Assembly: GCA_022575985.1 (NCBI GenBank)
Contig: JAKSXM010000263.1
Location: 4,630,001 to 4,694,000, forward strand
Direction of reading: 5' to 3'
Length of the DNA: 64,000 bases
DNA from: Anagrus nilaparvatae
Taxonomy: Eukaryota; Arthropoda; Insecta; Hymenoptera; Mymaridae
Shown here: positions 9,818 to 21,974 of the stretch, one piece after another
Layout of the letters: each line of letters opens with the position of its first letter
Numbering within the stretch: the first letter of the stretch is position 1
Notes under the pieces: generated by a model
The model's database searches: none
What the model saw: only the letters and a program-made list of their open reading frames with translations
Told to the model about the DNA's origin: nothing
Position numbers and translations under genes: made by a program

Positions 9818-10995
9818 TATATATATATATATATAATTTGTTATAACATAACTTTTTTCTGCAGTCGCTTTAAACTCATTATTATAATTCACAACCTATA
9901 TAGCATAAAGCCTCATGCAAAAAAAAAAATCGACTGTATAAATGACATTATGCCTAAACTGTTGGGTAAATAAAATAAAATAAACCCTTATATCACACTA
10001 ACTTTAAAATTTTTAAACGGTTGTCATAAAGTTAATTACTACTCGATTGGATCTGAAACCTCTATTTGTGAAATATTTGAGCACAGCAATATCTTCCCCA
10101 TGAAAATTTTTTTTATTTTTAGAGACTTTTTTCTTTTTTTCTTAAAGAATTAAATTGCTATGGAAAAATTAATTGATAAAAAAAAAATATTATTATTTTA
10201 GAATGAAAAGTAAGCGACTAATGAATATTTTAAGTTCAAAAACAGGATTTTTCCAATAGAATTTCAATCATTTTTAAACCATTATAAATTTAGAAAATGC
10301 TTGAATTTCATCGTAAATTTCATCTTGACAATTTATTGCTTTAAGAAAAAAAAACCATATTCATGAACTAAAATTTACTTTTTAAGTAAAAAACTATTTA
10401 TAGCTTATCAAATAGCAGGATTTATTTCAGAAAGTTTTTATTGGTTTTTGACGTACAATTTGAAATTTAGTAGATGACAATTATTTTTTTCTTGAATAAT
10501 TTAATACTCAGGAAAAAATTAATCGATTTAAAACAAAATATATTATTTAAGACGAAAGTATTACATATTTTAAGTTCAGAAACAGGCTTTTTTCTATAAA
10601 ACTTCAATATTTGTTAAGACGAATTTGAGCAAAATCTTAAAATGACGATAACTTGGCTAAATTTCATCGTAAAAAGAATTTTTTTTTCTACAGGAGTCGT
10701 TTTTCCCTGGCAACCCAAAAGTTAATAATTCTTAAATAATACTAACTTTCAATAAGAATTTATTTTTAAATAAAGTAGTAGATTTATTTATTAAAATTCG
10801 AGCATTATACAAAAAATTAATATTTTCAAAATATTTGATTTTAGCGCAGAAACTGTAGGTAACTATGACGCTATGACGAATATGTAACCAAAAATAATAC
10901 TAGATTTATATATGTATATGTGCCTGTAATTAAAAATTATATAGTTTAATGCAATAATTTGCATTATAAAATTAGATTTTTATGAAATTTTCAAG
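9818..10995. other. AT-rich DNA with a diverged internal duplication
   Basis: No gene. A degenerate unit containing GGAAAAATTAATTGAT..TATTTTAAGTTCAAAAACAGG near 10160-10260 recurs near 10512-10600. It probably comes from an old repeat. Confidence 0.4.
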
Positions 10996-11873
10996 ATTCA
11001 AATAATCTGTGTTATCGCGCGTCTTTTCTGCTAAAGAAACAGCGAGTATTAACCGCTCCAGACGCCGGAACACCGAAAAAGTAAAACCAACGAGAGCGCG
11101 TGGAGACACTCTCGTCTCGGCCGCTGAACAGTTAACAGCAATTAAGTGATTGTGCTCTCTAAGAGAGGGAGAGAGCATGGGCTCTCCCCTCATTGTAAAA
11201 TAAAAATTTTATTATAATTACAGTTATTAATTTTGATACAAGTATTCTACGTAGCTCATTAGTTTATTTTATTTTATTTGCTTTTCTATATAAATACAAT
11301 AAAGTCAGTGTCAATTTATAATACTCCATATTATTGCTAGGAAGCACATTGAATCAAATTAATCAAAAATATTTCAAGGTTACTGAGAGAGACCAAGTAT
11401 TCTAGTTATTCATCGCAGTTACGTTAAAAGTAAATATTAATTTAAATTTTATAGCTAGCTCGTGATTAATAAATTATTACATATTATTTAATTTCGTTAT
11501 TGTATGTATGTATGAGTGAGAGAGTGAAAATAATTGAGGTGCATAAACTTTGCATCTAAGCGGGGGCATAATAGCATATACGAGGTGAGTCTATTTTATT
11601 TTATTTTAGAAAATTATTTTATATTATCTGCAAATGTCCGTAAATACAATTATGCCGGCGCTCAAACAGAGATCAAAGATGGCTGCTCTCTCTCGGCTTT
11701 TATGCCATGCGGTTTTATAACCAAATATTATTTATAAAATTAAATTGGCCAAATAGTTTTAAGTTTGTAAATATTTTTATATAATCTTTTCATTAATTAA
11801 TTAAATCACCATATATTTTAATTAAATAAGTTTTATCATTGACTTAGCTTACCTCCCCCCTTTTTCCTGCTTA
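10996..11873 (+). repeat. Direct repeat copy 1 (LTR-like, about 880 bp)
   Basis: It is nearly identical to 12993-13842; shared sequence begins at ATTCAAATAATCTG and stops at CCTTTTTCCTGCTTA. The unit includes a relatively GC-rich 5' third, a TATATAAA plus TCAGTG pair, an exact splice-donor-like CGAGGTGAGT (near 11581) and a downstream GATGGCTGC. No TG..CA ends are found. The pair may be LTRs of a short element with a 1.1-kb interior, or a local duplication. Confidence 0.6.
11287..11309 (+). promoter_or_regulatory. Putative core promoter (TATA plus initiator)
   Basis: TATATAAA at 11287-11294 is followed at 11305-11309 by TCAGT, the arthropod initiator motif. The second repeat copy keeps both near 13284-13306. 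The spacing of about 20 bp is a little shorter than usual. Preservation in both copies, together with the downstream GT(G/A)AGT donor, suggests the repeat starts a spliced transcript. Confidence 0.4.
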
Positions 11874-12992
11874 TGACAGTATTTTATATAGTAGCAGCAG
11901 CAGACAAAATCATAGCAGGTAAGGGAGCCAGAAAATCAACATTGAATAAATCATGATAAGTTAAATGAATAATTATTATATTTGAATCATTCCCTTTAAA
12001 ATATCAAAAAATTAAATACGAAAAGTAATGATAGCATACCGGTGAAAAGCCTTGTAAATGTAAAATTAACTTCAAAATTTTATAAAATCATATCGTTTAA
12101 TAGTAAATTATCACTACAAACTGACATCATTTAATAGAAAACTATCGTTATAAACTGGCATCCCTTAAATTTAAGCATAAACAATTATAGTAAATTAAAT
12201 TAGTTAAAAATAATTAATAAATTTAAACTTATTTCAGTTTCAAAAAAATTTTAAAAGAAAAAATAAGTTTCAAAGTCAAAATTTTTTTAAAGAAAAAAAT
12301 TATTATTTTTAATGTTTAAATTGGACCCTAACCCTTTGGATAGTTGTATAAAACAGAAAATTAAGCATATAAGGTGAGCTTAAAATTAGAAAAAATAAGC
12401 TTTTAGAGAATAAGCTTACAGATTAATATTTTAATAAATTAACCCAGAAATTTTGCTATGTTAACCGGCAAAACAGAAAATTATTGGGCAACAATAAATT
12501 TCCGCATTTTTTTATTTTTGCAAAATTAAAGTAAACGTGGTGGCATCCAAGACAGGCTAAAATTATATGCTTGTTAGCTAAGTGATTAGATCAAATAGTC
12601 TATTTAAAATATCATAGGTTTAGTCAATTAGTATTAAGGTAATTATTATTAAGATATTATTCTAAATTTATTTAAATAAATAAAAATATGATTTAGCATT
12701 TGAGAATAGAAAAAATTAAAAAAATTTTTTTTAAATAAATTTTATTAAAATTTTATGGGGATCACACAAGTTGAAAACCATACAAAGGCAAACTTGATAA
12801 GTCCTAAATTAAAAGTTAAACAATTAAATTGAACATTTTGTCTATTCTTGGTATGTAAGTAGAAAATTCACAAAGAATAAATTTTATTTTTATACATTTA
12901 TAATATTCTGTAAAAATATATATGGAACATTCCACAAAATTTTAAAATTTAATTTTGGAAATCATTCATAATTAAACTTTTGTATATGGGAT
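11874..12992. other. Interior between the two direct repeats; no gene
   Basis: This is about 1.1 kb of AT-rich sequence. It has no ORF of note, no primer-binding site that I can match to a tRNA end, and no polypurine tract directly before the second repeat. Confidence 0.45.
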
Positions 12993-13842
12993 ATTCAAAT
13001 AATCTGTGTTATCGTGCGTCTTTTCTGCTAAAGAAACAGCGAGTTTTAACCGCTCCAGACGCCGGAACACCGAAAAAGTAAGAAAAAATGAGAGCGCGTG
13101 GAAAAACTCTCGTCTCGGCCGCTGAACAGTTAACAGCAATTAAGAGATTGTGCTCTCTAACAGAGGGAGAGAGCATAGGCTCTCCCCTCATTGTAAAATA
13201 AAAATTTTATTATAATTACAGTTATTAATTTTGAAACAAGTATTCTACGTAGCTGATTAGTTTATTTTATCCTATTTGATTTTCTATATAAATACAATAA
13301 AGTCAGTGTCAATTTATCATACGCCATATTATTGCTAGGAAGAACATTAAATCAAATTAATCAAAAATATTTCAAGGTTACTGAGAGAGACCAAGTATTC
13401 CAGTTATTCATAGCAGTTACGTTAAAAGTAAAAATTAATTTAAATTTTATAGCTAGCTCGCGATTAATAAATTATTACATATTATTTAATTTCGTTATTG
13501 TATGTATGTATGAGTGAAAATAATTGAGGTGCATAAACTTTGCATCTAAGCGCGGGCATAATAGCATATACGAGGTAAGTCTATTTTATTTAATTTTAGT
13601 AAATTATTTTATATTATCTGCAAATGTCCGTAAATACAATTATGCCGGCGCTCGAGCAGACATCAAAGATGGCTGCTCTCTCTCAGCTTTTATGCCATTC
13701 GGTTTTATAACCAAATGTTATTAATAAAATTAAATTGGCCAAATAGTTTTAAGTTTGTAAATATTTTTATATAATCTTTTCATTAATTAATTAAATAAGT
13801 TTTATCATTGACTTAGCTTACCTCCCCCCTTTTTCCTGCTTA
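12993..13842 (+). repeat. Direct repeat copy 2 (LTR-like, about 850 bp)
   Basis: Second copy of the 10996-11873 unit. It lacks about 20 bp of AT sequence near its 3' end and has scattered substitutions. The splice-donor-like site here is CGAGGTAAGT (near 13573), an even better consensus than in copy 1. Confidence 0.6.
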
Positions 13843-14180
13843 GAGATCCTTGTTGCTCCTCTAGTAACCAGCTAATCATGAATCATATAAATATAGTAGA
13901 AAAATCAGAACCTGGATCAGACCATCGACACTCGTGTATCCGTCTAGTCGTGTTGACGATTCGATTATTCGAGCCGCTTCTGATAACTACACTTAAATAG
14001 CTTTAGCTAACTTACTCTAAACTCTATTTTAAAATCTATCTTAAGCTTGACTTAGAATTGTTTTGTACGGATATTATTGTATTACTTAATACCATTTATT
14101 AATTCTTCAATATACTCTTATATATAAAAAGGTATAATATTAACATGGAACATGTTTATAGGGAGGGGGTACTTCGGAAC
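13843..14180. other. Unassigned sequence
   Basis: A moderately GC-balanced stretch (13845-13990) is followed by AT-rich DNA. Nothing was recognised. Confidence 0.4.
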
Positions 14181-14440
14181 TGGAAAATTAAGGGGGGGGG
14201 GGGGTCAAATATGTCCCATTTAAGGGGGGGGTCAAATTTGTCCCATTTAAGGGGGGGGTCAAATTTGTCCCATTTAAGGGGGGGGTCAAATATGTCCCAT
14301 TTAAGGGGGGGGGGGTCAAATGAGACTTAGAATAATTTCAATTTTGGGACTTAGAATAATTCGGGTTTAGGGACTTAGAATATTTTTGATTTAGGGACCT
14401 AGAATAATACACGTTTAGGAAATCATAATAGTTTGGGTTT
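14181..14440 (+). repeat. G-run minisatellite followed by a second short tandem array
   Basis: Five units of about 27 bp, each a run of 7-12 G followed by TCAAATTTGTCCCATTTAA, occupy 14187-14325. Directly after, GGGACTTAGAATAATT-type units of about 27 bp repeat four times (14325-14440). The G-runs could support quadruplexes between units. Confidence 0.7.
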
Positions 14441-15553
14441 AGAATCTTAACATTTAGTAAAGGTGATAATTACAAATTATAAAAATAGAAAATTGTATTG
14501 TTTTTTGTGTGTCTATGCTGTAAGATTACAGATGTAAGTAGACATGTTCCATGCATTTTGGTTGTGTGTACACAAACCGGTTATAAGTTTTTTATTAGTA
14601 TAACCAATCCTAAACTTGTCCTCTAAATATCAGTTTGCCTAATTCCGAAAGGAATTTGTTGCATTTAGTAGAATCCACATATAAATACTTTTTAAATCAG
14701 TTTAACTGGTAGCAAAAGATTTAATCGTTACACTACTAATTCCGATTATATGGTCATTTTAGATCAAGTTTGAGGTACGTTCAAGCACGGTGTGAACCTC
14801 CAGGTACCAATTTCTTCCTCATTATTTTAAACAATAAAAATTTTATGTAATTATTTAATAATAGCTCAGGAATTACGCACTTTTTGATGCAATTCTTTAG
14901 ACTAATGACCCAAAAAGCAATATAAATTTGTTTAAACATTTTGTGATGTTTCAAAATATACTAAAAAAATAAAATTACATAAGTTTTATTCATTTGGATC
15001 TTTTAAAAAAAAAGAAAAAAAAATTATTTTTACTCGAAAGAACATTGTACACCTTTTCATGCGTACGGGTAGTAATTTCCAGTTATTTATTCCTTAAACT
15101 GAAATTTCATGCAAAAAAATCTGACGGACAAAAAATTTTTGGATTTTCAGGATTTTATTTCCAAAGGACTAAATTATATTTCTATATAAAAAATATACCT
15201 GTACTTTTATTATATCATAATTTGATAATCATTGTAAATGAAATAAAATAAAATATTAATACATTTCAGCTGACCTAATAAAAATTACGAAATTCTTTAA
15301 ACGACTAAACATACAGCTTTTATTTATAAATTTGTATTTAAAAAATTTTTACGGTTAAATGGAAAAAATTTAATTACTATATATTACAAATCATCTGACT
15401 TTTTTTTTTTGAAAAAATATAAGAATTAAATTTTTAAATATTCACCTCCTAAAGGAGGGGATGAGTGCCAATTCACATTTTTATTATTTATTTGTTAAAT
15501 CAGTTCAAATCAGTTTTATATGATAATAAATTTAAAAACTTAATTATTTGCAG
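14441..15553. other. AT-rich DNA upstream of the DUF4806-like gene
   Basis: No confident feature. The first coding exon is preceded by an acceptor (TTATTTGCAG, ending 15553), so a non-coding first exon and its promoter should lie somewhere upstream, but I cannot place them. Confidence 0.4.
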
Positions 15554-15767
15554 ATATAAAATTTAAATATTATGAGTATCGAAATTGTCGTTTTTTCTGA
15601 CGATAGTATGATGGTGGTGCCTACCATTTTGGCGAATAAAGAGAAAGGCACATGCATACATCCGACGGACAAAAAAATAATCACTAAGGCTGTGAAAAAT
15701 TTTGCAAGCCCCACAAAATCCTGGAAAACTTCCATGATCAAACCAATAATGAACACACAACCAATTG

Positions 15768-16778
15768 GTAATTTTTTTATTCATAAAAATAAATATTTTT
15801 ATGTGAAAAGGTTTTCCAAAATGAAGGAAAATTACATTTTTTCCTAGACATTTGTTAAATTGATTGAAAAATAGCTTTTCATTTGGCCTTGTTACTCTTT
15901 CGATCAGACTTTAGATCTTTTTAATAATTTAATAGACACACTATAGAGCTAGCTACAGAGTGTCACTTGTGAAAGAAAAATTTTATTTTTAAGATTTTCT
16001 CAGTTCAAAAGCTTTCCATTTCCAAATAAAATAAGTTTCAGACAAATTCAACCTATAAGATCAAATAAAAGTGCCGGGATCGTAAAGTTTCAAAAAAGTA
16101 AAAATGAGCATAAACCCACTAAATAGGTTCAAAATTAAAAAAAGAAATTTTTTTTGACTTAATTCCATATAACTTTACTTAGTACAGTACTAACCTAGAC
16201 AGTGATTTAAAATTTAAAATGAGTTTTAAAAAAAGCTTTATGAAAGTGGCTTTAGATAATATTTTAGCAGTAAGCTATTTTAAGTTTCTCAATTTCCTTT
16301 TTAGAGGATTTATGCTCATTTTTCGTTTTTTAATTTTTATTTCTTTGCGATTCTAGCACTATTTAAAAAAGCTCTTATTGGCTGAAATATTTATGAATTC
16401 ATTTTTATGGTAATCGGAAACTTTTAATATGGAGACAAAAATAAGACAATTTTTCTTATACGTGAATGATTCATAGAATTCAGTTTGGACAGGGTTTGTA
16501 AGCAGGTTTTTTTAAAAATTATATTACTGCAAAAGTATTAAAACAAAAAATAAATTACGCTTTGATGTTTATATTCTCAGGTTCAAATTTTGATTATTTT
16601 GATTTTTCACAGGCATTTTATAATTTTTTTTATTATATTTTATTTTTTTTGAAATAGGATTGTATAAATCTTTAATACTCTATACAGAAAAAAACTATTT
16701 TAAATTTACCATAAAATTTCTTTCTACATAATAAAAAAACGAGTTTATCAAGGAATATTTATTTATATATACTAAAAG
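15768..16778 (+). other. Intron 1 of the DUF4806-like gene
   Basis: It opens with GTAATT and closes with a weak acceptor (ACTAAAAG). No gene or clear repeat inside. Confidence 0.45.
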
Positions 16779-17834
16779 CTTCGTACAAGGAGGCACGCGA
16801 AAAGGAGAAAATTGCTGAAAAACTACATCAGACGTAGATGAATCGTATAGACAATTAAATGATAATAATTTGAGGAGCCAGAGGAAAAAAAAAGATTTGA
16901 TGATTCAACTGATTCTGAACCTGCAAGAAAAAAAAGTAGAACAGAGAAATTCAAGAAACTTTTAGCAGACAATGAATCTGTTAACGGTGATATTGAGAGT
17001 GAAAATGAAAGAAGCTTACCTATGGAGTAAAGGAAAAGAAGAAAATTTCAGAAACTTGCATACTAATATTTATTTTACGTTTTCAGATTCAATCAGAAAA
17101 CGCATGTATCTGTTCATGTATCTAAATCGCCAGAAACAAGTAAGGCATTAATTCACACAAGATTGCAGTTCATGTATCATTTAAATTTCATTATCTTATG
17201 ATTTTAGGTTTACTATCAGATGAAATTTTAGCTGAATGATTAAGAAGAAAAAATAGACTTTGGAGGTAAAAGTTTTTTCGCTACATAATTAATTTACATG
17301 AGAAAATCTTTTTTCTTTTATCACTATAGACTGTTCATAAACTATATTTTCATAAACTATATTTTTGAAAATAAAATAACATTTTTTAAATTTTACAGCA
17401 TTTTTCTTCATAATAATTTTTTAAAAAAATTATTTTTATAATAAAATTTAATAATTATACATCTTATTGTTTTTGTATATCTTTTTATATGTAAATTTTA
17501 TTATAAATGTAAAAGAAATTTTTTTTTTAATTTTCAGAAATCTCAAGGAAGCCATATCTGGGAATAAATAAAAATGATTACCGAATTAGAATTATATCAG
17601 ATAAAAACAACTTTTTAGGTAAATTTTGTTATTTTATTTATAAAATTATAAGAAAATTTGAATAATTAATTTCAGAACCCTTAAGCTCGAGAAAAGTTAC
17701 GAGTCAAACATCTAACAAATGTAATGAGAATAATGCTAAAGGTAAACTTTGTTTTCACTAATTTTAAGAAATATATTACATTTTTTTAAGTTTATCACTT
17801 GCTAAAATCATGTAAAATAATAATAAGGACTATT

Positions 17835-18789
17835 CTGCCGTACAAAAGAAATACCTCAATAACTACATTTCTGTGAAAAATGAGTTTTTTATATGGGCTT
17901 AATCGACTTTGAATTCTCTATCCGATGGTGCTAAAATTATTTTTTTATTAGTTATCATTAGCGAAATTGCATGGCCTATCTACATGGTCTTAAGTATTGA
18001 TAAAAATTTTACATACATTAAAAAAAAATACTTGAAAAAATGGCATATCTACATTTTTTTGTAGTTATTGAGGTTTTTCTTAAGTAATGTCTTTACGCGG
18101 CGCTCTCCTAATACAAGAGAAATGGCATATGTACATATTGACATTATTTTTAAGTAGCGCCTCCCGTATTTTGATATTTAATACTTAAAAATTGACCTAT
18201 CTACAAAATATTTTAGTCTCCAGTGTTATAATAAATTTTAATTAATTATATTTTTACTAATTAAATTAAATTATTTATTTTTACTAGATTAAAATACAAA
18301 ATTTATTAAAATACAAAAATTTAACTATAAAATTATAAAAAATTTAAAAATGAATATTTTAATAAATAATTTAATTTAGTATTCAATTATTAAAATTTAT
18401 TATAAAAAATATGCTGCGTTGAATAAAATATTTTGTACATTATAATAAATTATAGGCCAATTAATATAATAATAACTTATGTTATAATTATTTAATAATA
18501 TGATAAATAATTAAATTGCTAAATAAATTTGCCCAAATTTGTGAAATAAAAAATAAAAATTATAAATTATAAACTTATGTTGTAGATATTGACGTTTCTC
18601 TTTTGTAATACAACCACGCGACGTACTTGTCTTACAAAGAAGAATGGCAAACAGAAATTAATTAGTATAAAAGCATGTTACTTTTTTTTTTAATGTTTAG
18701 CAACATTGAAAGATGAATTCAAACGCGTTTCCTTCAATATCTCAAAATCGTTAAAATGTAGTTATTGAGGTATTTCTTTTGTACGGCAG
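17835..18789. mobile_element. Non-autonomous DNA transposon with 36-bp TIRs and TATT target duplication
   Basis: The terminal inverted repeats read CTGCCGTACAAAAGAAATAC and continue to 36 bp with almost no mismatch at both ends. The element is flanked by TATT on both sides (17831-17834 and 18790-18793), consistent with a 4-bp target duplication. A partial third copy of the terminus lies inside near 18061-18085. No transposase. It lies in intron 6 of the DUF4806-like gene. Confidence 0.7.
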
Positions 18790-18793
18790 TATT

Positions 18794-20005
18794 GACTTGT
18801 ACGAGTAAATTTTTTGTTTAATAATTTTATTTAATCGTGTCAATACTTGTCAATAATTTTTGTCCCGTCAATATTATAGTACAATAAACTTAATAATAGT
18901 ATTTTTCTTATTTTTATATTGTCATAAATTATTAAATTGTTGGAAATTTCTCAAATTTTTATAGTATGTTTTTTAACTAATCCTGATGGTGGTATCATTG
19001 TTACCGAAACTTTGGGATGATTGAAAATTGTACTATGCAAATATATGAATATAATATGTATTAATAAATTTTGAGTATATATTAATTGGAATTTTATTTT
19101 AGGTGAAATTAGCGACGATGAAAGGAAATCAATTTTAGCGCGATTAAAAGCATTAAGAAGCGAAGGAGAAAACTGTAGAAAAATTGGTAAGACGATTTAG
19201 TATAGAATATACATTAATTTTATTGCTTTGATGACGAAGTATTGAGTATACTATACATTATTTTATTTAAATTTTAGAGTCACAAAGATATAGAAATCAA
19301 AGTCAACGGAAATTAATAAATGAAGAAAACGAGCTCGATGAAGAAAATCAGCGACCATCGAATGAAACATTTCGTCAAATAGAAGGTAATTTTAACATTT
19401 CTAATACTGCAAAAAAAAATATTTTATCTACCTTGCATTTATCAGTCACGGTGGGCTTGAAACAAGTTTAAATTGAAGTGCGAGATACTGAAACATATTT
19501 TTGCAAGTTGAATGCCAAAATAATTCCCATAGCCGTTATTTTTCAGGTAAAAAGCCGTATTTTTGAGGTTTCTTTCATTATACATTACTTTGAATTTCTT
19601 TATTCATACTAAATGAAGTTCTAAATCATTCTGCACCTTATAAAATATATCTCTGAAATTAAATTTTTCACTCTTGAGCATTAAAATACACTTTTACTTG
19701 CATAATTTTATTTCAGTAAGATGTGGATGGCTGAGAGGTTGACTGAGAAGTTATTTCATTGCGTATAAAATGTCATTGGCGGATTGAGTCCATCAATTTG
19801 TATGATTTAGTGCACTTTTTTATGCACATAAAATATGAACCCTCCCAATTTTTTAACATTTTCAGTAACTCGCACTTTGATTAAAAATTGGTTCAAGCCC
19901 AACGTGCAGTAAGTATTTTCGTTCTAAAATAAATAATATTAAAGTAACAAATATACATTTTAAATTGATGCGTATAAATTTTCATCATAGTTTTTTTATA
20001 TTCAG
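18794..20005 (+). other. Introns 6-8 remainder of the DUF4806-like gene
   Basis: Outside the exons at 19103-19186 and 19278-19385 this is AT-rich intron. A phrase near 19444 (GTCACGGTGGGCTTGAAACA) weakly resembles the GTCACGGTGCCCCTGAAACA phrase near 25186. Confidence 0.4.
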
Positions 20006-20214
20006 GTGTCAAGCAAACCCTCGTACAAGCAGAAAGAAAAAGACGCGTTCTTAATTCCTTAGAATCAAATGCAAGCCGTAAAAATGATGACATTGAGGAA
20101 ACAGTTAATGAGCTGATCGATGAGATAAAGAATGATTTTCCTTGCAAAAATGTCAAAGATCTATATGATGTAATCTCAAAACTGAGTAAATATCCTCTAT
20201 TTAAACACATTTTT

Positions 20215-20725
20215 GTAAGTTTCACTTGTTTATAATGTTAATAAGGTATTAAGCAGCAAATGTAAAAAAAATCACAAGCTTACATTTTAAAATTCCGTAA
20301 AGAAAATTAGTATCCTTTTAAGTAAATTGAATTATCAGAATATATTTACTTTTTTAATAGATTATGGATTGAATCCTGTTTTTATATGTTCCATTTAAAA
20401 AAAAAGAACGATTATTGGATAAAAATTTATTTTTATAAAATGGCTAAGCTACAAAATTTTCGAGTTTACAAATTTTACAAATATTAAAAATGTTAAATGT
20501 CTTCTATAATACTTTTATACGAAACCAGAGAAAATTAGAAATTCTTTTATATAATTTCATACGTGAGAAATTTGATACCAACTGGATCCAAGTTGGACTG
20601 AAGGGTCTCGAAAATCAGAAAATCGGTCGAAACTATTTTTTACCGAAAGTACAACAAATGATAAGTCTTCATGCCAATTTTTAATAAGTCCAGTGTCTTT
20701 TTGAAATTTCTTTAATTATAATATA
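20215..20725 (+). other. Start of the very long ninth intron
   Basis: The intron starts with a consensus donor, GTAAGT, at 20215. The next compatible acceptor is TTTTCAG ending at 50275. A 64-codon frame at 20490-20684 shows no recognisable domain and I do not call it. Confidence 0.5.
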
Positions 20726-20960
20726 CTAGCAAAAGTTGGAGGGGGGACTCCGCCCCCCCTGTGTCACATTTACTTCTATTTATGTTGCTTCAAAAATCAT
20801 TTTTCACTGCAAATTTATAATTATGCAAACACGTTCAGATTTTTCAGATGAGGCTCCTATTCACATTTACTTCAATATTTTTCTGTTGCTTAAAAAAATT
20901 TTGTTTCACTACAAATTTATAATTATGCAAACACATTCAAACATTAATGAAAAATTATAG
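20726..20960 (-). mobile_element. Helitron-like 3' end plus a roughly 100-bp imperfect tandem duplication
   Basis: On the minus strand a GGGGGGGCGGAGTCCCCCC hairpin is followed by eleven bases, CTAG and T, the same end structure as at 6197 and 6572. Just inside, two units sharing CACATTTACTTC and AATTTATAATTATGCAAACAC lie about 100 bp apart. The 5' TC end was not found, so the right boundary is arbitrary. Confidence 0.55.
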
Positions 20961-21389
20961 GATTTGGTTCGGCGGTACTTGAGTCATTAGGGTATATATT
21001 GAGATGGTCACTACCCACTCTTGTAATTATTTAATTTAATTTTATGTAAATTTTTGTAAATAATAAACCATTCCCATTTATGTACCTAGCCCTAGCTAAA
21101 CTTATTCAAAAAAGTGTAACATACTCTTAGGGGTACTTATGTAATAGTTAACTCAATGACATTTTTTAATTTAATTTAATGATTAATTAATAATAATCAA
21201 TTGAATTTGTATATAATAATTTAATTTAGAGTTTTTTCATTCATATTTTATAATTTTTAGTTATTAAAAATATTTTGTTTTGTTAATCACAAGCTCCAAA
21301 CTTTTCATATAATTTCGTCTTTACCGACAACTATAATATAATATCTATCACGCTCTTTCTATCTTATGTAAATCATAGGGCGAAAAGGG
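20961..21389. other. AT-rich intronic DNA
   Basis: No recognisable feature before the promoter-like block. Confidence 0.4.
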
Positions 21390-21493
21390 TATAAATAGCG
21401 TGAACTAAATACATAAAGCAAGCATTCGTGCATTATACACAGTATTGTGTAGAAGGTCCAAAAGGTCCTGGTGGACATTTCTCGACTCCGTGT
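21390..21493 (+). promoter_or_regulatory. Promoter-like block with TATA box and splice donor
   Basis: A TATAAATA box at 21390-21397 follows a short GC-richer stretch. About 30 bp downstream is a plausible start region, then a small palindrome (TACACA GTAT TGTGTA, about 21435-21450), and at 21492 a strong donor, GTAAGTAAGG. Together they look like the U3-R and leader of a solo LTR, or an internal promoter inside the intron. No matching LTR partner was found. Confidence 0.35.
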
Positions 21494-21974
21494 AAGTAAG
21501 GTATATTTCACTTTTCTTTATTATTTTTTTTATTATTATTATTCGTGAAATCCCCCTACGTGAAGTCAACATTCCACGTTTAAGGGAGAATTATTAAATA
21601 TTTAAGTTCCTTATGTGAGATGCCATACCACATGAGAGTCGGGATGTCCAGGTGATGACGAACTACCACCGGACCGCGTATTTAAAGAGCTTGGCCGTAT
21701 AAGATAAGCGAATTTGCACTCACCCTGTATAGCTAATTTTAATTAAGCATGTGTTTAGGTATCAAAAAAGAAAATTTTTCGCGTTGGTTTTAGCCCTCTA
21801 GCCCTTTTCTGTTGCCCGCTACCTCAAAAAACGTCTAAAAATCGACATTTTTTTTTCACATATTTTCATAATAACACAACTTTTCGCCATGTTAACATTT
21901 TTAGACCTAACTGGGCTTATTCGACGGGGAATCTAACGTACTTTTTGGGAATATTTTTTGTGCGCCCTCCACGG

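Larger units (their letters stand above)
15554..20214 (+). pseudogene. DUF4806-family-like gene, exons 1-9 (broken or decaying)
   Basis: Nine exon candidates with GT..AG borders: 15554-15767 (ATG at 15572), 16779-17026, 17087-17139, 17208-17265, 17538-17618, 17676-17741, 19103-19186, 19278-19385 and 20006-20214. Exon 1 gives a start like that of insect DUF4806 proteins (a hydrophobic strand, a Pro, then a short basic stretch ending in SWK). Exon 2 continues with SYKEAREKEKIAEKL in phase. The middle exons are charged and Ser/Lys/Glu-rich. Phases are 1 for exon 1 and for exons 5-8, and 0 after exon 9. Breaks: exon 2 needs a frameshift near 16828-16835, exon 4 has an in-frame TGA at 17237-17239, and exon 4 to exon 5 phases disagree. 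The DUF4806 domain itself begins in exon 9 and continues at 50276. Role of the family is unknown. Either a recent pseudogene or a gene with sequencing errors. Confidence 0.6.

Noticed and set aside
17237..17239. Selenocysteine or readthrough at the exon 4 TGA
   Set aside because: No SECIS-like element was sought or seen, and the next exon phase also disagrees, so a decayed exon is simpler.
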